Shown here piece after piece: positions 58,864 to 64,000 of a DNA stretch of 64,000 bases (positions are counted from its first letter, which is position 1; the number at the start of each line of letters is the position of its first letter). Source of the stretch: Georgenia_A wangjunii (GTDB taxonomy: Bacteria; Actinomycetota; Actinomycetes; Actinomycetales; Actinomycetaceae); NCBI RefSeq assembly GCF_036421915.1, contig NZ_JAZGOM010000009.1; one strand, written 5' to 3'. The notes below the pieces were generated by a model that made no database searches, had not been told where the DNA came from, and was given only the letters and a program-made list of their open reading frames with translations. The translations under genes and the position numbers were made by a program.

Positions 58864-61800
58864 GTGACGCTCACGACTGCCCGCCCCGGTCCCGCCGACC
58901 AGCCCGCACGTCCGGCGTCCTCCTCGGACCGGGCGGCGCTCGTCGCGGCCCTGCGGCGCGCCGTCGACGGCGAGGTGGACGACAGCGACCGCCGGCGCGG
59001 GGAGTACTCCACCGACGCGTCGAACTACCGGGTCGTCCCCGACGTCGTCGTCTTCCCCCGCGACGTCGACGACGCGCGGGCGGCCCTCGACGTCGCCCGC
59101 GAGCACGGCGCACCGCTCACGTCCCGCGGGGGCGGCACGTCCGTGGCGGGCAACTCGATCGGCCCCGGCGTCGTCGTCGACTTCTCCCGGCACGTCAACC
59201 GCATCCTCGACATCGACCCGGAGGCTGCGACCGCGCGCGTCGAGCCGGGCGTCATCATGTCCGACCTCCAGCGGGCCGCGGCCCCGCACGGCCTGCGCTT
59301 CGGGCCCGACCCCTCCACCCAGAACCGGGCCACGCTCGGCGGGATGATCGGCAACAACGCGTGCGGCCCCCACGCCGTGGCGTACGGGCGCACGGCGGAC
59401 AACGTCGTCGAGCTCGACGTCGTCGACGGGCGCGGCCGTTCCTTCACGGCGGGGGCGGGCACCGGCGCGCTCGACGCCGTCGCAGGCCTCAAAGGGCTCG
59501 TCGACGCGAACCTCGCGCTCGTGCGCACCGAGCTGGGGCGCTTCGGGCGGCAGGTCTCCGGCTACAGCCTCGAGCACCTCCTGCCCGAGAACGGTCACGA
59601 CCTCGCGAAGGCGCTCGTCGGCACCGAGGGCACCGTGACGACGACGCTCGGCGCCACCCTGCGCCTCGTCCCCGTCCCCAGCGCCCCGGTGCTCGTCGCG
59701 CTCGGCTACCCGGACATGGCGAGCGCGGCCGACGCCGTGCCCGCGCTCCTCGCGCACGACCCGCTCGCGATCGAGGGGATCGACGCCCGCCTCGTCGACG
59801 TCGTCCGGCGCCACCACGGACCGGCCTCCGTGCCCGAGCTCCCGCCCGGCGCCGGCTGGCTGCTCGTCGAGGTCGGCGGCGCGGACGCGGACGAGGCGCT
59901 CGCCCGGGCCCGCGCCCTCGCCCGCGACGCGGGCACCGACGCCGCCAAGGTGGTCCCCGCGGGCGCCCAGGCGGACGCGCTGTGGCGGATCCGGGCCGAC
60001 GGCGCGGGCCTGGGTGGCCGCACCCCCTCCGGCGCGCAGGGCTGGCCGGGCTGGGAGGACGCCGCCGTGCCGCCGGAGAAGCTCGGCGCCTACCTGCGTG
60101 ACTTCGAGGCGCTCATGGCCGGGCACGGGATCGACGGGCTCGTCTACGGCCACTTCGGCGACGGCTGCCTCCACGTCCGCCTCGACCTCCCGCTCGAGAC
60201 CCCGGACGGCATCGGGCCATCGCGGGACTTCCTCACCGCCTCGGCCCGGCTCGTCGCCTCCTACGGTGGCTCCCTCTCGGGCGAGCACGGTGACGGCCGC
60301 GCGCGCTCGGCGCTCCTCGGGGAGATGTACAGCCCCGCGGCGCTCGACCTCTTCGCCTCGTTCAAGCACCTGCTCGACCCCGACGACGTGCTCAACCCCG
60401 GCGTCCTCGTGCGCCCGCGCCCCATCGACGCGGACCTGCGCCGCCCGCACGCCCGCCCCCTGCCGATCGTCAGCGGCGGCTTCTCCTTCGCCGAGGACGG
60501 CGGGGACATGACGCGCGCCGTGCACCGGTGCGTCGGGGTGGGCAAGTGCCGCGCGGACACGTCGGCCTCCGGCGGGTTCATGTGCCCCTCCTACCGCGCG
60601 ACCGGGGACGAGAAGGACGTGACGCGGGGTCGCGCCCGCATCCTCCAGGAGCTGACGAACGGCTCGCTCGTCCACGACTTCCGCTCGAAGGAGGTGCACG
60701 ACTCCCTCGACCTGTGCCTGTCCTGCAAGGCGTGCTCGAGCGACTGCCCGGCCGGCGTCGACGTCGCGAAGTACAAGTCCGAGGTGCTCCACCGCGCGTA
60801 CCGCGGCCGGATCCGGCCCCTCACGCACTACGCGCTCGGCTGGCTCCCGCGCTGGACGAGGATCGTCACCTCGGTCCCCGGTCTCGCGCGCCTCGTCAAC
60901 ACGGTCCTGCGCGCCCGGCCGCTCGCCCGGACGGTGCTGCGCCTCGGCGGCATGGACCCGCGGCGCGAGATGGTCACCTTCGCCGAGCAGACCTTCTCGG
61001 CGTGGTCGAAGGGGCAGCCGGCCGTCCGGCGCGGAGGACCGGCACTTCTGCATGATCACGAGCACGGGGGACAGGGCGGGGTCCCTCCCACCGCTGGTGA
61101 TCACGCAGACGTGCCGGGACAGGGCGGGCTCCCTTCCACCGCTGGTGATCATGCAGACGTGCCGGGGGAGGACGGGCCGCGCTACGTCCTCCTGTGGGCC
61201 GACTCGTTCTCCGAGACCCTCGACGGCGCCGGCGCCCGCGCCATGGTGGGCGTCCTGACAGACGCCGGGTACACCGTCGTCGTCCCGGAGGAGTCGGCGT
61301 GCTGCGGGCTCTCGTGGATCTCGACGGGCCAGCTCGACGGCGCCCGGCGCCAGCTCGAGCGCACGATGTCCGTCCTCGCGCCGTACGCCGTCAACGGGAT
61401 CCCGGTCGTCGGGGTGGAGCCGTCGTGCACGGCCGTGCTGCGCTCGGACCTCGTCGAGCTCTTCCCCGACGACCCGCGCGCCGCGGCGCTCGCCGCCGGC
61501 ACGTACACGCTCGCCGAGCTCCTCACCGCCCCGGCGCCCGTGGGCCCGGGGGAGCGGTGGCAGCCCCCGGCGCTCGACGGCGTCGAGGTCGTCGCGCAGC
61601 CCCACTGCCACCACCACTCCGTCATGGGCTGGGAGGCGGACTCCGCGCTCCTCACCCGGGCTGGGGCCGAGGTCAAGGCGCTCGCGGGGTGCTGCGGCCT
61701 CGCCGGGAACTGGGGCATGGAGAAGGGCCACTACGACGTGTCGGTCCAGGTCGCCGAGAACGCGCTGCTGCCGGCGCTGCGCGAGGCCGGTCCACGCAGC

Positions 61801-61899
61801 GTCTACCTCGCGGACGGATACTCGTGCCGGACCCAGGCGGAGCAGCTGGCGGGGCGCCACGGCGTGCACCTCGCGCAGCTCCTCGCGGGCGAGCGGTAG
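58864..61899 (+). CDS. FAD-linked oxidase fused to Fe-S/CCG oxidoreductase
   Basis: The 1011-residue protein joins a glycolate/D-lactate dehydrogenase-type FAD domain (residues 30-540, TSRGGGTSVAGNSIGPGVVV and HFGDGCLHVRLD) to an Fe-S module (CVGVGKCR and CLSCKACSSDCPAGVD) and two CCG domains (ESACCGLSW, AGCCGLAG). It should oxidise a 2-hydroxy acid and pass electrons to quinone. GTG 58864 lies six bases after CAGGAT, so it may be leaderless. An in-frame repeat insertion lies at residues about 725-770. Confidence 0.88.
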   Translation: MTLTTARPGPADQPARPASSSDRAALVAALRRAVDGEVDDSDRRRGEYSTDASNYRVVPDVVVFPRDVDDARAALDVAREHGAPLTSRGGGTSVAGNSIGPGVVVDFSRHVNRILDIDPEAATARVEPGVIMSDLQRAAAPHGLRFGPDPSTQNRATLGGMIGNNACGPHAVAYGRTADNVVELDVVDGRGRSFTAGAGTGALDAVAGLKGLVDANLALVRTELGRFGRQVSGYSLEHLLPENGHDLAKALVGTEGTVTTTLGATLRLVPVPSAPVLVALGYPDMASAADAVPALLAHDPLAIEGIDARLVDVVRRHHGPASVPELPPGAGWLLVEVGGADADEALARARALARDAGTDAAKVVPAGAQADALWRIRADGAGLGGRTPSGAQGWPGWEDAAVPPEKLGAYLRDFEALMAGHGIDGLVYGHFGDGCLHVRLDLPLETPDGIGPSRDFLTASARLVASYGGSLSGEHGDGRARSALLGEMYSPAALDLFASFKHLLDPDDVLNPGVLVRPRPIDADLRRPHARPLPIVSGGFSFAEDGGDMTRAVHRCVGVGKCRADTSASGGFMCPSYRATGDEKDVTRGRARILQELTNGSLVHDFRSKEVHDSLDLCLSCKACSSDCPAGVDVAKYKSEVLHRAYRGRIRPLTHYALGWLPRWTRIVTSVPGLARLVNTVLRARPLARTVLRLGGMDPRREMVTFAEQTFSAWSKGQPAVRRGGPALLHDHEHGGQGGVPPTAGDHADVPGQGGLPSTAGDHADVPGEDGPRYVLLWADSFSETLDGAGARAMVGVLTDAGYTVVVPEESACCGLSWISTGQLDGARRQLERTMSVLAPYAVNGIPVVGVEPSCTAVLRSDLVELFPDDPRAAALAAGTYTLAELLTAPAPVGPGERWQPPALDGVEVVAQPHCHHHSVMGWEADSALLTRAGAEVKALAGCCGLAGNWGMEKGHYDVSVQVAENALLPALREAGPRSVYLADGYSCRTQAEQLAGRHGVHLAQLLAGER
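61039..61165. repeat. Dispersed 20-bp repeat, three copies inside a gene
   Basis: CCGGCACTTCTGCATGATCA (61039-61058, inverted), TGATCACGCAGACGTGCCGG (61098-61117) and TGATCATGCAGACGTGCCGG (61146-61165). The last two lie 48 bases apart and encode a tandem 16-residue repeat. Confidence 0.85.
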
Positions 61900-62010
61900 G
61901 CCGGACGAGGCGAGCGGTAGGCCGCACCGGTCCGGGGCCGGCCCCGGCGACGTGAGAGAATGGGGCCTCCCCTTTTTTCGCCCGCGTCAGTGCAGGTAGG
62001 TCGACGTCGT

Positions 62011-63201
62011 ATGCCACTGTTCGAGCTCGACGAGGGACGTCTGGTCCCGGCCCAGTTCGGCCGTCCAGTCGCCGAGCCGGTCGAGCCCGAGGTCCTCCAG
62101 GCCGTCCGCGAGCAGGTCCTCGAGGTGGTCGCGGAGCCGCTCTTCCCGGTGACGTGGCACGACGACGACGCGCGGCCGCGGCTCACCGCCATGGACTCCT
62201 CCGGTCAGGTCGTCACGGTCGAGGTGGCCGAGCGGCTCGACGCCGTGTCCCTCGTCGCCGCGCTCAGCCGCGCCGGCCGCACGGCCGAGCGCGGGTGGCT
62301 CGACCTCGCCGAGACCTATCCCCGAGGAGTCGCGGCCTTCCGGCGTGACTGGAACGCCTTCCGTGAGTCGATGCCGCCCCGTCCGACGCCGGGGCCGCGT
62401 CTCGTCGTCGTCGCGGCCATGATCGACGACGAGATCCGCCCGGCGCTCGGGAGCCTCGCGGGCTCCGGCGTGCTCGTCCACGAGATGTCCGTGCGGCAGA
62501 TGTCGAACGGGCGCCGGTTCCTCGACGTGACCGAGGTCAGGGGCGGCCTGGCCGCGCACCCCGCCATCCTGCCGGGACGCGCCGCGCGCCGTCCCGAGCT
62601 CTCCCAGCCCATCCCCGGGGAAGGGCCGCTGGCGGGCCTCGTGACGAGCCACGCGGGCACGGCGCGGGAGACAGGTGTGGCGGCTGTGCGCCGCGGGCCG
62701 GATGACGTCCCGGCGGGTTCGACCGCAGCGGGCGCGGCGACGGCCTCGGCCGAGACCCACGGTCGGGGCGCCCCCGTGGCTGACGCGCGCGCGACGCCGA
62801 CCGCGGAGGACGCCGGGAGCGGTCTCGCCCGGGCGGTGCCCGAGCTGCGCGCGATCGCCGGCGCGCTCGACGGTCCCGCCGGTCTCGTCTGGGCCGGGGC
62901 GTCGGGCACCCGTTACGAGGCCACCCTCCTGCTCGACGGTCGGATCCTCGCCGGCGGCGCTCCGTTCCCGACCCCGGAGGCGGCGGCCGTCGCGGTGTCC
63001 GGCCACGACCGCGTGGACGGCTGGGAGGTGTGGCGCTTCGGGGACGAGGGGCCTTCCCTCGCCGAGGCCCGGGCCGAGGTCTCGGCACGGCTCGCCGCTG
63101 GGCCTGCCCACGACCGTGAGCCCGTTCCGAGCGCGCGGTCGCCCGAGGACGGCGGACGGCTCACGCGCCGGGAGCGACGTAGGCGCGGGTCCACCGCCTG
63201 A
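62011..63201 (+). CDS. Conserved actinobacterial hypothetical protein
   Basis: The 396-residue protein starts at ATG 62011 and contains a conserved-looking block (WHDDDARPRLTAMDSSGQVV, then RDWNAFRESMPPRPTPGPRL), a central mixed domain and a low-complexity Ala/Gly linker before a final domain. I do not recognise the family. A T6 tract at 61974-61979, rare in this GC-rich DNA, lies upstream. It overlaps the convergent hydrolase gene by 41 bases. Confidence 0.7.
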   Translation: MPLFELDEGRLVPAQFGRPVAEPVEPEVLQAVREQVLEVVAEPLFPVTWHDDDARPRLTAMDSSGQVVTVEVAERLDAVSLVAALSRAGRTAERGWLDLAETYPRGVAAFRRDWNAFRESMPPRPTPGPRLVVVAAMIDDEIRPALGSLAGSGVLVHEMSVRQMSNGRRFLDVTEVRGGLAAHPAILPGRAARRPELSQPIPGEGPLAGLVTSHAGTARETGVAAVRRGPDDVPAGSTAAGAATASAETHGRGAPVADARATPTAEDAGSGLARAVPELRAIAGALDGPAGLVWAGASGTRYEATLLLDGRILAGGAPFPTPEAAAVAVSGHDRVDGWEVWRFGDEGPSLAEARAEVSARLAAGPAHDREPVPSARSPEDGGRLTRRERRRRGSTA

Positions 63202-64000
63202 GCTCGGCGTAGGCGCGCGCGCGAGCCGGTGCCGCCGAGAGCGTGACGTCGTGGATGGCGCCCGGGACGCGCACGACGGTCACGACCTCACCGAGCTGCA
63301 GGGCGCGCCGGGTCATGAGGTCGACGTCGAGCACGACGTCGGCGGCGCGCATGTCCTCGGACCACCGCGTCCCGATGATGGTCTTGTCGGAGGTGAGGAG
63401 GAGCACCGGCGCCGTGATGCTCAGCCCGGCCGCCACCTGCTGGTGCCCCGCCATGACGGCCGAGAGCCATCCGGGGCGCACCGACGCCGACGGCAGCCGC
63501 CACGCCGGCTCGAGGCCCCACCCGACGACGAACGGGTCGTCGGCGTCGTCGGCGGGCACGTCGCTGTCGGAGTCCGTCGCCATGCCGGCGAGGGTCCGTG
63601 CGTAGTGGCCGAGGTCGATGAGCGGCAGGACGGCCTTCGGCTGGTACCGCGCCAGCCGGTCGACGACGGGCTGGGAGAGCGTGCGCATGAGCGAGGAGCC
63701 CTGGAGCTCGAGCCACGGCGAGTTGAGGACGAGCGCCCGCAGGGCGCCGGGGTGCCGGTGCGCCCACAGCGCCGCGGTGAGCCCTCCGGTCGAGTGGCCC
63801 ATGAGGACGAGCGGCTGGTCGGCGCCGTGCTCCGCCCGGATGACGGCGAGCGCGGCGTGGATGTCCTCGTCGTAGACCGACAGGCTGTCGACGTAGCCGC
63901 GGGTGTGGTGGACCCGCAGGCTGCGACCGTACTTGCGCAGGTCGAGGCCGTAGAAGGCACCGCCGAGGGCGGACCACTCCCGGGCGAGCTCGCGCTGGTT
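63161..64000 (-). CDS. Alpha/beta hydrolase, N-terminus beyond the window
   Basis: The open frame runs from 63161 to the right edge without a start (279 codons seen). It has the serine nucleophile motif LMGHSTGG, an upstream FYGLDLRKYGRSL oxyanion-hole region, and a C-terminal Asp/His end (GAIHDVTLSAAP). It belongs to the serine aminopeptidase S33/lysophospholipase group. Substrate unknown. Confidence 0.85.
   Translation of the reverse strand, partial: NQRELAREWSALGGAFYGLDLRKYGRSLRVHHTRGYVDSLSVYDEDIHAALAVIRAEHGADQPLVLMGHSTGGLTAALWAHRHPGALRALVLNSPWLELQGSSLMRTLSQPVVDRLARYQPKAVLPLIDLGHYARTLAGMATDSDSDVPADDADDPFVVGWGLEPAWRLPSASVRPGWLSAVMAGHQQVAAGLSITAPVLLLTSDKTIIGTRWSEDMRAADVVLDVDLMTRRALQLGEVVTVVRVPGAIHDVTLSAAPARARAYAELRRWTRAYVAPGA

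Noticed and set aside
58606..61869. Very long antisense frame (over 1000 codons) opposite the FAD/Fe-S gene
   Set aside because: The plus-strand product has clear domains and motifs. The antisense frame is Arg/Val/Gly-rich with no motif, as expected from GC-rich third positions.
61940..61985. Short hairpin followed by T6 near 61974 as a terminator
   Set aside because: The nearest stem is only four bases (GGGG/CCCC) and lies just before a start codon, so I did not list it as a terminator.
1..64000. CRISPR array or rRNA genes
   Set aside because: No regularly spaced repeats with unique spacers and no rRNA sequence were seen on either strand.

Overview
The window is high-GC DNA from an actinobacterium. 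The host-side genes point to Micrococcales (a Cellulomonas- or Georgenia-like lineage is my guess): mycothiol synthase MshD, the nitrogen regulator GlnR, polyphosphate kinase with a MutT1-type Nudix/phosphatase fusion, ClpC, and small actinobacterial families such as DUF2516 and Septum_form. Many start codons sit six bases after a TANNNT-like hexamer, as expected for leaderless actinobacterial transcripts. Because third codon positions are almost all G or C, most long antisense reading frames are shadows and are left out.

Positions 1-22667 are the right part of a siphovirus-type prophage whose left part lies outside the window. The late genes run left to right. First come connector and completion proteins, the major tail protein, and a tail assembly chaperone with a -1 frameshift (1-3370). 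Next are the tape measure (3613-7041), FN3-rich and hub-like minor tail proteins (7041-11420), and a lysis cluster with small membrane proteins, a permuted NlpC/P60-like hydrolase, an amidase endolysin and a holin-like protein (11443-14626). Fibre proteins follow, including one with collagen-like repeats and one with a NodB-type polysaccharide deacetylase domain (15009-17448). From 17461 to 22438 the prophage carries short accessory genes on both strands, many separated by look-alike terminator hairpins: membrane proteins, a HicAB toxin-antitoxin pair, an Excalibur protein and a GAF protein. A tRNA-Lys(TTT) gene (22668-22740, minus) whose 3' end faces the prophage probably marks the attachment site. 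No integrase is visible.

Positions 22953-35902 hold host genes: glutaminase, an AIM24-like protein, two unusual receiver-domain signalling proteins (REC-HATPase and REC-PAS-PAS-HisKA-HATPase), a cysteine-free HesB-like protein, a transglutaminase-like protein, a pair of paralogues flanking a GerW/YtfJ-like gene, mshD, ppk and a mutT1-like gene. A PHO box precedes pstSCAB (36247-40345), followed by a Septum_form lipoprotein and glnR.

Positions 41906-48757 hold two genes preceded by leaderless mini-ORFs, the ygfZ cluster, DUF2516, asparaginase II, dtd and a macro-domain gene. Then come clpC, a TspO-like membrane protein, a glutamine amidotransferase, a CsbD-like protein, an ECF sigma factor with a large membrane-anchored partner, pyruvate phosphate dikinase, a fused FAD/Fe-S oxidoreductase, a conserved hypothetical gene and a truncated alpha/beta hydrolase at the right edge.

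The most unusual signals are: (a) a dispersed 20-bp repeat family found between mutT1 and pstS and again, in frame, inside the FAD/Fe-S oxidoreductase gene; (b) a 50-51 bp tandem expansion of the asparaginase/dtd gene junction; (c) two leaderless mini-ORFs coupled to the next gene; (d) an in-frame internal start in the endolysin; (e) the terminator-bounded accessory cassettes of the prophage, one with an operator-like array.
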